From: DATEUP01 sp041485285 | GTDB lineage: Archaea; Thermoplasmatota; DTKX01; DATEUP01 | Length of the DNA stretch: 64,000 nt | Direction of reading: 5' to 3' | Assembly: GCA_041485285.1 (NCBI GenBank) | Contig: JBGPJF010000008.1 | Location: 5,576 to 69,575 of the forward strand | In this document: piece by piece, positions 33,698 to 42,632 of the stretch | Layout of the letters: the number at the start of each line of letters is the position of its first letter | Position numbering within the stretch: the first letter of the stretch is position 1 | Made by a program: the position numbers and the translations under genes | The notes under the pieces: model-generated | What the model saw: only the letters and a program-made list of their open reading frames with translations | Database searches by the model: none | Told to the model about the DNA's origin: nothing

Positions 33698-36600
33698 ATG
33701 CGCGTCAAAGCGCTGCTCTTGGGCTCAGCCGCGGGACTGCTTTTTGCCATCTGCGTGGCCGCCTTGGCCCAACCGGCCTCCGCGCTTACCATCATCACCG
33801 GCGATTGGGTGGTCTCGGGGGTCGAGTCCTACGCCAACGACACCATCCAGATCAACACGAACGGGTCGCAGGGCAACCTTTACATCCTGCCCGGCGGCGA
33901 ACTCCACCTCTCCAACATCACCCTGATTTTCCCCAACAACCGCACGCTCGACAACCAAGGGTACCTCGCCGTTGACAACAGCACGATCCGGGGCCCCAAC
34001 TGGTTCTTTTACCTGCGCTCGGGCGCGGACCTGAACAATGTCAATATCCACAATGCGTCACGCAACACCGGCGGCGGCCTCTCGGGCACGGTTATCACGA
34101 ACTCGAGCGTCAACCTGTACAACGTCCGCTGGGACTACTTCGTCGGGGGGTTCAACCAGGTGGAGTGGCAGGTCCATGTCCGCGTGATCATGGACTTCCG
34201 CAACAATTTCATCGGGCGGCGCGGCCAGCTGAGCTACGAACTGCCCACGATCTCAAGCGACGCAACCATCGACATCTCCAACAACCGCTTCCAGATGGGC
34301 GTCGGGTTCGGCGGGTTCGACCGCACGGACGCGCTTGTCATCACCAACGCGCTCCACTCGGGGGCCGTGACCTTCGACATCCACGACAACAACTTCACCG
34401 ACGGCAACGACCACATCCACTTCGGCTCCTCCTCGTCGAGCACGACCTACCTCATCCACGACGACGTGTTCGGCGCCCCCGGCAGCACCGCCGTGGAGAT
34501 CGGGGACGGCGCGACGGGCGACCGCTTCGGCGGGATTGTCCGCATCTGGAACATCAGAATCACCGAGCCCAACCGCGGCCTGCGGATGTTCGGCGCCATC
34601 GGCGGAGGGATCGTGGGCACGGTCGAAAACATGACCATCATCCGGGCTGCCCCCAGCGGTAACCCCGATGTAGGGGTTGTGGCCAACGAGGCTACCTGGG
34701 AAGTGCGCAACTCCACGATCAGCATGCGCTCGAACGACACGCAGTACCAGTCCGAGCAGAACGGCCACATCAAGGTCTGGGACACCATTGACCGCGCGCT
34801 CTCGGGCGTTTCGGTCATGCAGACGGGGGCAAGCGTCGAGCATTACGCGTTCCTCAATGTCGACGGGGCCCGCTGGCAAAACAGCATCACGATCACCAAC
34901 GACCTCGTGCTCCTGCGCGAGGCCACGGGGAACGTCAGCCTGACGATGGACCCGCAGAACTGGACGGCCCACGACATCGTCTGGTGGGGCCGCTACTACA
35001 ACTCACCCCAAGTCGACAACCGCGACCTGCGCCCGGAGATCGACGACGGCGGGCATGTCTTGGCCTGCGCGCCCTCGCCGTTTTTGGTCACCTCCCCCAT
35101 GAGCCTTTTGTCCATCGTGTGCACCGACAACCTGCCGCCTACGATCACGATCGTCAAGCCCACGGCCAATTGGCTGCAGAACTCCTCGACGCTGGTGGGC
35201 AACGGGTCGGGCAGCGAATTCGGTTCCGGCATCAACACCTTCGAGTGGTCGCTCGACAACACCTCGTGGGGCCCGGTTACGCTCGGCCCCGGGCCGATGG
35301 ACTGGCGCGTGTCCGCCTCGGGCCTCACCGATGGGGGCTACACGCTCTACTTGCGGGCCGTCGACCGCACGGGGCTTGCGACCTACCGGTCGGTGACGGG
35401 CCTGCGCATCGACCTCACGGCGCCCACCCTCACCATCCCCGACCTCGTGAACTTCACCACCGATTTCCAGCTCAACATCTCGGGGGCCTCGGAGGCCTTT
35501 GCGAGCATCACCTATGTGCTCGGGGCCGCCCAGCCGGTCACGACCGTGGCCGGGGCGGATGGAAATTTCACGTTCCCGAACATTGCGCTGAGCGAAGGGC
35601 ACAACACGCTGTGGGTCACCGCGGTCGACGCGGCGGGCAACTCCTTCGCTCTGCAGCGGAACATCACGGTGGACACGGTGGCCCCGTCGCTGCTCGTCGA
35701 CCAGCCTCAGTACATGGTCACGCCCCAGAATTGGGTCGAGATCTCGGGGCTCTCGGAGGGCGACGCGACAGTCTTGGTCAACGGGCTCAGCGTTTCCCGC
35801 GGCGGGAGCGCGTTTACGATCCAGTTGCCGCTCACGCCCGGCGTAACCACGGTCACCGTGACGGCGACCGACCCCGCGGGCAACCGCGCGGTATGGTTCG
35901 GACAAGCGGTCTCCGACGCGGACTTGCCGGTCATCCAGGCCTCGATTGACACGGGCAACGTGACGCCCGGGGGCATCCCCGTGACGCGCGTGGGCTCGGT
36001 GCCGATCACGGGCACGATCACCGACGCCACGACCGCGATCGCGCTCGTCACGATCAACGGGACCGCGTACGTCCTTGACGGCAGCCACGCGTTCCTCGTG
36101 TCGCTCCCCGTCGGCGAAGGGGACACCGAAATCCGCATCAGCGCGACCGACCAGGCGGGCAACGTGGCGGTGAAGACCCTCCACGTGGTGCGGGACAGCA
36201 CGGCCCCCCTTGGCGTCTCTTCGCTCGAGCAGGCCGACGCTCCGCTCGTCACGATCGGCGAGAGCCTCTACAGCCACGGCGACTTCGTCACCGTGGCGCT
36301 CGTCCTTACGGAAGACGGGACGGCGACGGTGGCCGGCGAGACGCGCGCCGTGACCGCCGGCGCCAACAACTTCAACGTCACCCTCCACGAGGGGCTGAAC
36401 ACGATCTCAATCTCGTTCCTCGACCTGGCGGGCAACACCGGAGCGCCGCGCACCCTTGGGCTTTACCGCGACACGACGCCACCCCTGGTAACGATCGCGA
36501 CTCCCGCCGAGGGCGCCGCGATCGAATTCGACAGCACGCAGGTTTCGGGGGTTTCCGAATCCGGGGCCAACGTGACCGTGAACGGCGTGCGCGTGAGCAT

Positions 36601-36970
36601 TTCCGGGACGGGCTTTACGACCACGGTGCAAGTCCCCGCGGGCGTTACCACGACCATCACGGCCGTGTCCATGGACGCGCTTGGCAACTCGGCGAGCGCC
36701 ACCGTGAGCGTGACCCGCAAGGCGACGACCGCCGCCGTCAACACGCCGGGCGAGGGCCTCGGCGGAATCCTGTTCCTCGTCCTTGGCGCCGCCGGAGGCC
36801 TTGCGGCCGGGTTCGTGATCGCCGGCAAGTCGAAGGCGCGCGACGAGGTGGACTCGGCGGATGCAATGGCGCCAACGACCGTCGCCGGCAGCACCCAGAA
36901 TTACGAGAGCCCCTCGGTCGGCCAGCAGCGCGGCCCGAAGGGACCGCGCGGGCCTTCGCCCCCCCCGTGA
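33698..36970 (+). CDS. Surface protein B, paralogue of surface protein A
   Basis: ATG at 33698 opens a signal peptide (VKALLLGSAAGLLFAICVAALA). The 1,090-residue protein parallels the one at 27636-30863: an Asn-rich beta-helix head (residues 30-420, with GELHLSNITLIFPNNRTLDNQG), then a conserved middle (HDIVWWGRYYN versus QEIVWWGMYPN; QVDNRDLRPEIDDGG versus RVDNRQVRPVIQDGG). Next are Ig-like modules with DxxGN loops, a membrane helix (ILFLVLGAAGGLAAGFVIAG) and the tail SPSVGQQRGPKGPRGPSPP. The two arose by duplication; three genes' worth of space (hutU and the Ca-binding protein) now separates them. Function unknown, probably cell-surface structure or adhesion. Confidence 0.88.
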   Translation: MRVKALLLGSAAGLLFAICVAALAQPASALTIITGDWVVSGVESYANDTIQINTNGSQGNLYILPGGELHLSNITLIFPNNRTLDNQGYLAVDNSTIRGPNWFFYLRSGADLNNVNIHNASRNTGGGLSGTVITNSSVNLYNVRWDYFVGGFNQVEWQVHVRVIMDFRNNFIGRRGQLSYELPTISSDATIDISNNRFQMGVGFGGFDRTDALVITNALHSGAVTFDIHDNNFTDGNDHIHFGSSSSSTTYLIHDDVFGAPGSTAVEIGDGATGDRFGGIVRIWNIRITEPNRGLRMFGAIGGGIVGTVENMTIIRAAPSGNPDVGVVANEATWEVRNSTISMRSNDTQYQSEQNGHIKVWDTIDRALSGVSVMQTGASVEHYAFLNVDGARWQNSITITNDLVLLREATGNVSLTMDPQNWTAHDIVWWGRYYNSPQVDNRDLRPEIDDGGHVLACAPSPFLVTSPMSLLSIVCTDNLPPTITIVKPTANWLQNSSTLVGNGSGSEFGSGINTFEWSLDNTSWGPVTLGPGPMDWRVSASGLTDGGYTLYLRAVDRTGLATYRSVTGLRIDLTAPTLTIPDLVNFTTDFQLNISGASEAFASITYVLGAAQPVTTVAGADGNFTFPNIALSEGHNTLWVTAVDAAGNSFALQRNITVDTVAPSLLVDQPQYMVTPQNWVEISGLSEGDATVLVNGLSVSRGGSAFTIQLPLTPGVTTVTVTATDPAGNRAVWFGQAVSDADLPVIQASIDTGNVTPGGIPVTRVGSVPITGTITDATTAIALVTINGTAYVLDGSHAFLVSLPVGEGDTEIRISATDQAGNVAVKTLHVVRDSTAPLGVSSLEQADAPLVTIGESLYSHGDFVTVALVLTEDGTATVAGETRAVTAGANNFNVTLHEGLNTISISFLDLAGNTGAPRTLGLYRDTTPPLVTIATPAEGAAIEFDSTQVSGVSESGANVTVNGVRVSISGTGFTTTVQVPAGVTTTITAVSMDALGNSASATVSVTRKATTAAVNTPGEGLGGILFLVLGAAGGLAAGFVIAGKSKARDEVDSADAMAPTTVAGSTQNYESPSVGQQRGPKGPRGPSPPP
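36908..36960 (+). repeat. Near-identical tail repeat, copy 2
   Basis: Partner of 30801-30853. It encodes the same cytosolic end of surface protein B, with silent and conservative differences only. Confidence 0.7.
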
Positions 36971-36973
36971 CCC

Positions 36974-38122
36974 CTACCGCCAGGCCACGAGCACCAAGTT
37001 CGAGCCGAGCCCTTTGGGGTCGGCGAGCGCTTCAAGCGCGCGCCGATGCCGGACATAGACTTCGCGCGGCAGGCCCGGGCCGTCGCGTTCCAGTTTTGCG
37101 CGCAGGCCGTCGAGCCCGTGCCTTGCCAGGAATTCGCCCTGCCGCTCCACGCGGCGCACCTTCGCGCCGCCATCTTCAAGCGCGCGCGCAAGCGCGGTGA
37201 AGTCAACACTGGCCGTGATGTCCTGGCGGCCGAGGCGGCTGAGCGGCTCGTCGTTCCGGCGGTGGTGGTAGAAGCACCGCATCGTGCCCTCCGGGCGCGT
37301 CCTCGGGTCGTAGAGCGCGGCCGCCTGGTCCCCATAGTCGACCACGAGGATGGTGCCCTTGGCAAGCGCACGCGCCATTTCGCGCGCAAGCGCATCGGCC
37401 CCCAGGCACACCTCGGCGCGCTGGCCGGGGGAAAGCCGGATGCCTTCGTCGGTGAGCCGCTCGCCGATCCGGGCGTCGGAGAGCGCCCCTTTCTCCTCGA
37501 CAAACCCCCCGCCCCCGCTCGCCACGAACACCTCCACAAGGTCAGGCCCGCCTTCGACGACGTGAAACGGAAGCGCGTCGAAGAGCTCATTCGACACGAT
37601 CGCGCCGCGCACCCGGCGAAGCGCGAGCGACGGGCCCCGCGAACGGACCCACCGGACCGTCCCCTCGAAGTCCGGCAAGAGGTTCTTCCTTTGGATCGCT
37701 GCCCAGCCCGCGTTCGGTTCCACAATCACGTAACGCACGCGCGGCAGCAGGTCGGCTTGCTCTGCCGCAAGCGCCTGCAGGATGTCGCGCGCAAGCAGCC
37801 CGCGCCCCGCGCCAATTTCCACCACCCACGCAAGGCCCGCCCCCTCGGCAAGCACGCGGTCGAGGTGCCCGCCCACTTCGCGCGAAAGGATGCGGCCGAA
37901 CGCCGGGTGGAGGTCGACCGAGGTGAAGTAGTCGGACTCCGGCGCCTTGGCCCCCTCTGCGCCCGCTAGGCCAAACGACGCGTAGTAGCCCCGCTCGGGG
38001 TGGTACAGGCAGATCTCGAGGAAGCGCGTGTACGGGATGCGCCCCCCCGATTCGGCCACCGCGGCGGCCACGGCCGCCCCCACCTCCGGGTCGCTGTCCA
38101 CCGCCCCCTGCAGCCCTTCCAC
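36974..38122 (-). CDS. MidA/NDUFAF7-family SAM-dependent methyltransferase
   Basis: The 382-residue protein matches COG1565. It has IPYTRFLEICLYHPERGYY near the N-terminus, a SAM-binding VVEIGAGRGLLARDIL, IVSNELFDALPFH, ILVVDYGDQ and the late QDITASVDFTALA. In mitochondria the family member NDUFAF7 methylates an arginine of the 49-kDa (NuoD-like) subunit of complex I. That is notable because a NuoD-like large subunit is encoded in the Ehr operon of this window; the two loci are 17 kb apart. GTG at 38122 follows a strong GGAGGGGGGA. The family call is firm; the substrate is an inference. Confidence 0.92.
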   Translation of the reverse strand: MEGLQGAVDSDPEVGAAVAAAVAESGGRIPYTRFLEICLYHPERGYYASFGLAGAEGAKAPESDYFTSVDLHPAFGRILSREVGGHLDRVLAEGAGLAWVVEIGAGRGLLARDILQALAAEQADLLPRVRYVIVEPNAGWAAIQRKNLLPDFEGTVRWVRSRGPSLALRRVRGAIVSNELFDALPFHVVEGGPDLVEVFVASGGGGFVEEKGALSDARIGERLTDEGIRLSPGQRAEVCLGADALAREMARALAKGTILVVDYGDQAAALYDPRTRPEGTMRCFYHHRRNDEPLSRLGRQDITASVDFTALARALEDGGAKVRRVERQGEFLARHGLDGLRAKLERDGPGLPREVYVRHRRALEALADPKGLGSNLVLVAWR

Positions 38123-38287
38123 GGTGCTCCCCCCTCCAACTCCCGCAAGGCGGCCGGCCGCGCCATGAACCTTGCCACGTCAGGGCGCTCTGGCCATCGC
38201 CCTTCCCGCCAGCGAACCCTTAACTATCCTGACGGTTTTTCTGCGCTCCTTAGGCCGCCCGCGCGCGGCCACGCCGGGGGTTCTACG

Positions 38288-39499
38288 ATGCTCTCCGAAC
38301 CGCATGGGATCGACAACTATCAGACCGAGGTCAAGGCCCGCATCGACTCCGACAAGAACATCTCGCTTGCCAAGTTCAACGAGGTCTTTGAAGGGTTTGT
38401 AAGGCCCAACCTCGCCTTTGATGAGACCTATACCTGGGACGCCAACATCAACGGCATCATCGTGCGGTACGTCGGCAATTCCCTCCACCAGTACCAGTTC
38501 TGGGTCGGCAACTGGTGGCCCGCCCCCAACAACCACACGACGCTCGCCCAGGCGTTCATTTACTCCGTGAAGGGCGTCGCCAACCACAAGCCGTTCGCGT
38601 ACTACTGCCCCGCCAACAACACCTCGATTTTTATCAACACCGAGTACTACGGCCAGTGCAAGTCCTGGGCCCTCGGGATGGCCGCCGCCGCCCTCGAGCG
38701 CCACTACAACACGCACTCGATCCACGGCGCGTGTGCCGACGTCGACGGCAAGGGGGTGGTCATGATTGCGCCCACCGGGACGGGCAAGACCACGCAGGTC
38801 AACCGGCTCTTCCTCCACCCGAACGGGCGCGTGCTTGGCGACGACTGGGTCTACATCCGCCACCCGCCGCGACGGGCCCCCGACGAGCACCCGAACCTCG
38901 TCGTCACCCAGCCCGAGCGCATGCTCTATGTGCGCACGGAAAACGAGGAGGCCGAGCCGTGGCTGCGCCCCCTGTTTGACCGGTGCATGGTCGAGAACGT
39001 GGTCGAAAAGTACGCCGACTGCGACAACGACGAGTGCAAGGCCAAGATCGCCAAGGGCGAGCGCAAGTGCGTGTTCGACGAGGGCCGCCCGGTCTGCTAT
39101 TGGTCGTTTGGCAACTCGCGGGCGTTGCTCCCGCGCGAGTGGATGAAGGGCCCCAACAAGGTGTCGGACTCCGCGCCCCTCAAGCTCATCGTGCTGCTGC
39201 GGCGCAACCACGAGTCGCCCGCCGAACAGTGGCTGACCCCCGACGAGGCCATCAAGATCCTGCGCGAAGGCAAGACGCTCATCCGCCCCGGCGCGGGCCC
39301 CAAGGAAAAGTGGGGCACGTACGGCTACGAGCCCTGGTACAACCCGTACCTGCTCGTCCGCGACGACGACCGGCAGGAGCGCTTTTTCCGGGAGGAGATG
39401 CGCGTGGCCAAATGCGTAATCTTCAACACCGGCGCGCAAGGCGAGAGCATCCAGCGCACCCACGAGCGCATCCTCAAGGGTGTGGCCCAGTGCGACTGA
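38288..39499 (+). CDS. HprK/PEPCK-like P-loop protein of unknown function
   Basis: The 403-residue protein has a P-loop APTGTGKTT (161-169) and, 14 residues later, GDDWVYI (184-190). This order and spacing (GTGKTT then GDD) is that of the HprK/ATP-PEPCK superfamily rather than ordinary ATPases. Upstream lies a Trp/Asn-rich region (FWVGNWWPAPNNHTT) that may bind a ligand. Downstream is a small cysteine cluster (CDNDECKAKIAKGERKC) and FGNSRALLPREWM. No membrane segment is present. It could be a kinase acting on a small molecule or protein Ser; I know no named homologue. A TTAACTA box lies about 65 bases upstream, and the ATG follows GGGGG. It stands apart from neighbours. Confidence 0.85.
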   Translation: MLSEPHGIDNYQTEVKARIDSDKNISLAKFNEVFEGFVRPNLAFDETYTWDANINGIIVRYVGNSLHQYQFWVGNWWPAPNNHTTLAQAFIYSVKGVANHKPFAYYCPANNTSIFINTEYYGQCKSWALGMAAAALERHYNTHSIHGACADVDGKGVVMIAPTGTGKTTQVNRLFLHPNGRVLGDDWVYIRHPPRRAPDEHPNLVVTQPERMLYVRTENEEAEPWLRPLFDRCMVENVVEKYADCDNDECKAKIAKGERKCVFDEGRPVCYWSFGNSRALLPREWMKGPNKVSDSAPLKLIVLLRRNHESPAEQWLTPDEAIKILREGKTLIRPGAGPKEKWGTYGYEPWYNPYLLVRDDDRQERFFREEMRVAKCVIFNTGAQGESIQRTHERILKGVAQCD

Positions 39500-39607
39500 T
39501 CTTGCGCGCGGGCTGGCTCCTCCCGCCAAACCCTTAATGCCGCCCCCCCGATCTTTCGCCGGGGGGGGCAAAGCCTGGCCACCAAGGACCGCGGCACCCG
39601 CATCAAG

Positions 39608-40972
39608 ATGGCGCACCTCACCCCCGAGGTGCGCACCTCGAATTTCGAAGAGGTCGACCTCGGCTACACGCCCGAGGAGGCGCAGCGCGAGGCGGCCCGG
39701 TGCCTCAACTGCCGGCACAAGCCCTGCCAGATTGCGTGCCCGACGCGCCAGCGCGCGCCCGAGTACCTGATGAAAATCAAGGACATGGACCTGCTCGGCG
39801 CCATGAAGGTCATCCTCGAAGACAATCCGTTCGCGGCCTCCTGCGGGCGCGTGTGCTCCCACCCATGCGAATCCGTGTGCGTCCTCGGCATCAAGGGCGA
39901 GCCGATCGCGATCGCGTGGCTGAAACGGTTCGCGTCCGACCACTCGGACTACCTTCCGGAGTGCGCGCCCTCGACGGGCAAGCGCGTGGCGATCGTCGGC
40001 GGCGGCCCGTCGGGGCTCACGGCGGCGATGTACCTCCAGCTCAAGGGCCACCAGTGCACGGTGTTCGAGGAGATGCCCGAGCTCGGCGGGGCGCTGCGCT
40101 ACGGCATCCCGCCGTACCGGCTGCCGCGCGAAGCGCTGATGCAAGACGTCGGGCGCGTACTCCGGCTCGGCGTTGAGGTGAGGACGGGCGCGCGCGTCGG
40201 GCGCGACATCACCGTAGAGTCGCTCCAAACGGAGTACGACGCCACGCTCGTTGCCATTGGGGCGTTCAAGCCGCGCCATATGGGCATCGAGGGCGAGGAC
40301 CTCGAGCGGATCTACCACGCCACGCCGTTCCTGCGCGAGGTCAACCTCGACTTCAACCTCGACAAGTGGGCGGAGATGGGCAAGCGCGTGGCCGTCATCG
40401 GCGCGGGCAACGTTGCCATGGACTGCGTGCGCACGCTCGCGCGGCTCGGTAAGGAAGTCACGCTGATCTACCGGCGGTCGTTCGAAGAGATGCCCGCCAT
40501 CAAAGAGGAGGTTGTCCAGTCGCAGGAAGAAGGCGTGAAGTACCTGTGCCTGCGCAACCCGAACCGCTTCATTGCCGGAAAGGACGGGGCGGTGGGCGCG
40601 ATGGAGCTCCAAGTCATGGCGCTTGGAGAGCCCGACGCCTCAGGAAGGCGGCGGCCGGTGCCCGTCGAGGGCCAGACGGAGGTGTTCGAGGTCGACAGCG
40701 TGGTCGTCGCCATCTCGCAGACGCCCGAGCTCGACGCGTTTGCCGAGCCCGAGGTGATCGGGATCACCCGCTGGAATTCGATCGCGGTCGAGGAAGGGTC
40801 GTTCAAGACGCGGCTCGACGGCGTGTTCGCGTCGGGAGAGGCGACGACGGGGCCGGGCGACCTCATCGACGCCGTTGCGGCGGGCAAGAACGCGGCGCTC
40901 AAGATTCACGAGTACCTTACGGCGACGGAGGCATCTGCGGCGGCCCCGGTTCCGGAGGCGCCGCCGGCGTAG
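39608..40972 (+). CDS. GltD-like NAD(P)H:ferredoxin oxidoreductase (glutamate synthase small-subunit family)
   Basis: The 454-residue protein has the N-terminal Fe-S domain of this family, with Cys at 32, 35, 40, 44 and again 79, 83, 87, 91 (two [4Fe-4S] clusters). Then come an FAD motif VAIVGGGPSGLTAA (about 127), an NADPH motif VAVIGAGNVAMD (about 266) and the end GVFASGEATTGPGDLIDAVAAGKNAA. Such proteins pass electrons between NAD(P)H and Fe-S partners. They serve as the small subunit of glutamate synthase or in ferredoxin:NADP oxidoreductases. No large GltB-type partner is adjacent, so a stand-alone or distant partner is likely. A TTAATG box (39533-39540) lies upstream. Its last 56 bases overlap the convergent gene below. 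Confidence 0.92.
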   Translation: MAHLTPEVRTSNFEEVDLGYTPEEAQREAARCLNCRHKPCQIACPTRQRAPEYLMKIKDMDLLGAMKVILEDNPFAASCGRVCSHPCESVCVLGIKGEPIAIAWLKRFASDHSDYLPECAPSTGKRVAIVGGGPSGLTAAMYLQLKGHQCTVFEEMPELGGALRYGIPPYRLPREALMQDVGRVLRLGVEVRTGARVGRDITVESLQTEYDATLVAIGAFKPRHMGIEGEDLERIYHATPFLREVNLDFNLDKWAEMGKRVAVIGAGNVAMDCVRTLARLGKEVTLIYRRSFEEMPAIKEEVVQSQEEGVKYLCLRNPNRFIAGKDGAVGAMELQVMALGEPDASGRRRPVPVEGQTEVFEVDSVVVAISQTPELDAFAEPEVIGITRWNSIAVEEGSFKTRLDGVFASGEATTGPGDLIDAVAAGKNAALKIHEYLTATEASAAAPVPEAPPA

Positions 40973-41285
40973 CCTCCGCGCGCCGAAGCACGGACCTGCG
41001 GTTCCACGTGTACGCAAGGCCCACGACCACCAGCCCCCAGAACGCGAAGTCCGCAACAAGAGCGGACGAGGACCTCCACTCCGTTGGGTTCGTCCCATCC
41101 CCATCGTTGCAGGCCGAATAGTAGGTGATGGGACGGCCAGACGTCGCGCCCCCCTCCGTGCAGGAGGGCCCGGGGAATAGGAGGATCAGGAACGCCGCGA
41201 GCGCGATCAAGGCGAAGGCGGCTCGCGCGTCGCCCGCGGTGCGGATGGCGCGCCTTGGGAAGGGCGGCACACAGTAGGACCCCAT
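40917..41285 (-). CDS. Two-helix membrane protein, unknown function
   Basis: The 122-residue ORF has two convincing membrane helices (AAFALIALAAFLILLFPG and LVADFAFWGLVVVGLAYTW) around a 35-residue loop with two Cys. It ends in a Pro-rich cytoplasmic tail. Its 3' end overlaps the end of the GltD-like gene by 56 bases, which is unusual but tolerable for convergent genes. ATG at 41285 is near a short divergent spacer to the aminotransferase. The hydrophobic pattern favours a real gene. No family recognised. Confidence 0.6.
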   Translation of the reverse strand: MGSYCVPPFPRRAIRTAGDARAAFALIALAAFLILLFPGPSCTEGGATSGRPITYYSACNDGDGTNPTEWRSSSALVADFAFWGLVVVGLAYTWNRRSVLRRAEATPAAPPEPGPPQMPPSP

Positions 41286-41409
41286 GCATCATCCCTTTGG
41301 GGCCGGGCCTTTGAAAGTTATGGCGCAACCGGCGATCCCCGAAGGCTCCTGGCGGATTCCGCCAAGCCTTCAAAAGGGGGCCCGGCGTTTTGGGCCAAGA
41401 GTTTCGCTT

Positions 41410-42549
41410 ATGCCCGCCCCCGCCAAACGCAACGCTGGAATCTCGCAGGGCTTCGAGGCGTTCTTCAAAGGCGCCCCGGAGGGGTGCATCCGCCTCACCG
41501 TCGGTGAGCCTGACTTCCCGACCCCGAAGGCGGTCGTGGAGGCGGCCAAGCAAGACCTCGACGCGGGAGATACGCACTACATCGCCACCGCGGGCAAGCA
41601 GGTCCTCCTCGAGGCGATCCAAGAGAAGCTGCGCAAGGACAACGGCCTCAACTACGCGACCGACGAGATCACGGTCACCGTGGGCGCCAAGGAAGCGCTC
41701 GTGGACGCGTCGCTCGCCCTCCTCGACCCCGGCGACGAGGTGCTCATCCCCGCCCCCTACTGGCCCTCCTACGACGCGATCGCGGCCTTCGCGGGCGCCC
41801 GGACCGTCCAAGTGCCCACCGAGCCGCACGCGATGCACCTCGACCAAGAAGCGCTGAAGAAGGCCGTCACCAAGAGAAGCAAGGCCATCCTGGTCAACTC
41901 CCCGAACAACCCAACAGGTGCCGTCTACGGCAAGAGCGACCTCAAGGCGCTTGCCGACCTCGCCTCCGACAAGGACCTCTTCATCATCAGCGACGAAATC
42001 TACGAGCACCTCATCTACGGCGGGCGCAAGCACTATGCGCTCGCCTCGTTCCCGGGGGCCTTCGAGCGCACCGTGACCATCAATGGGTTCTCGAAGGCGT
42101 TTGCGATGACGGGCTGGCGCCTCGGGTACACGGCGGCCCCCAAAGAACTCGCCATCCCGATGCGCCGCGTCCACATGCACGCGGTCACCCACCCGGCGGC
42201 CTTCGAGCACCGCGCGGCCTCCGTGGCCCTCCTCAAGTGCGCGGCCGATGTGCGCGCGATGGCCGCGGAGTACGACCGGCGCCGCACGATCATCCACGCC
42301 GCGATGAACCGCGTCAAGGGGTGGCGCTGCCCCGAGCCCGAGGGGGCCTTCTACGCCTTCCCCGACATCCGCGGCACCGGCCTTTCCTCGCAGGCCGTCT
42401 TCGACAAGCTCCTCGCCGCCGGCGTCCAGGTAATCCCCGGCCACCTGTTCCCGGGCGGCGAAGGCTCGCTGCGCATCTCGTACGCGACCTCACAAGAAAA
42501 CCTCAAAACCGCCGCCCTGCGGATGGAAAAGGCCTTCGGCCACGCTTGA
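41410..42549 (+). CDS. Class I/II PLP aminotransferase (aspartate/aromatic type)
   Basis: From the ATG at 41410 the 379-residue protein shows all fold-type I marks: LTVGEPDFPTP, YIATAGKQ, VNSPNNPTGAVY, SDEIYEHLIY, the PLP lysine K229 in NGFSKAFAMTGWRLGY, and the substrate Arg near FPGGEGSLRISYA. It transfers an amino group between an amino acid such as aspartate and 2-oxoglutarate. The next gene, nadA, lies 83 bases downstream and uses iminoaspartate derived from aspartate, so an aspartate aminotransferase role in NAD supply fits. The in-frame start at 41284 is rejected because the leader is non-homologous. Confidence 0.92.
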   Translation: MPAPAKRNAGISQGFEAFFKGAPEGCIRLTVGEPDFPTPKAVVEAAKQDLDAGDTHYIATAGKQVLLEAIQEKLRKDNGLNYATDEITVTVGAKEALVDASLALLDPGDEVLIPAPYWPSYDAIAAFAGARTVQVPTEPHAMHLDQEALKKAVTKRSKAILVNSPNNPTGAVYGKSDLKALADLASDKDLFIISDEIYEHLIYGGRKHYALASFPGAFERTVTINGFSKAFAMTGWRLGYTAAPKELAIPMRRVHMHAVTHPAAFEHRAASVALLKCAADVRAMAAEYDRRRTIIHAAMNRVKGWRCPEPEGAFYAFPDIRGTGLSSQAVFDKLLAAGVQVIPGHLFPGGEGSLRISYATSQENLKTAALRMEKAFGHA

Positions 42550-42601
42550 CCACGCTTGGAATGACCGAAATACCGGCAGAATCGGCCGGAATCGAGCCCC
42601 C

Positions 42602-42608
42602 CTTAACT
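42602..42608 (+). promoter_or_regulatory. TATA-like box for nadA
   Basis: CTTAACT is centred 28 bases before the ATG at 42633, suggesting a leaderless transcript separate from the aminotransferase. Confidence 0.45.
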
Positions 42609-42632
42609 CCTGTCCCCATGGCCTGAACTGCA

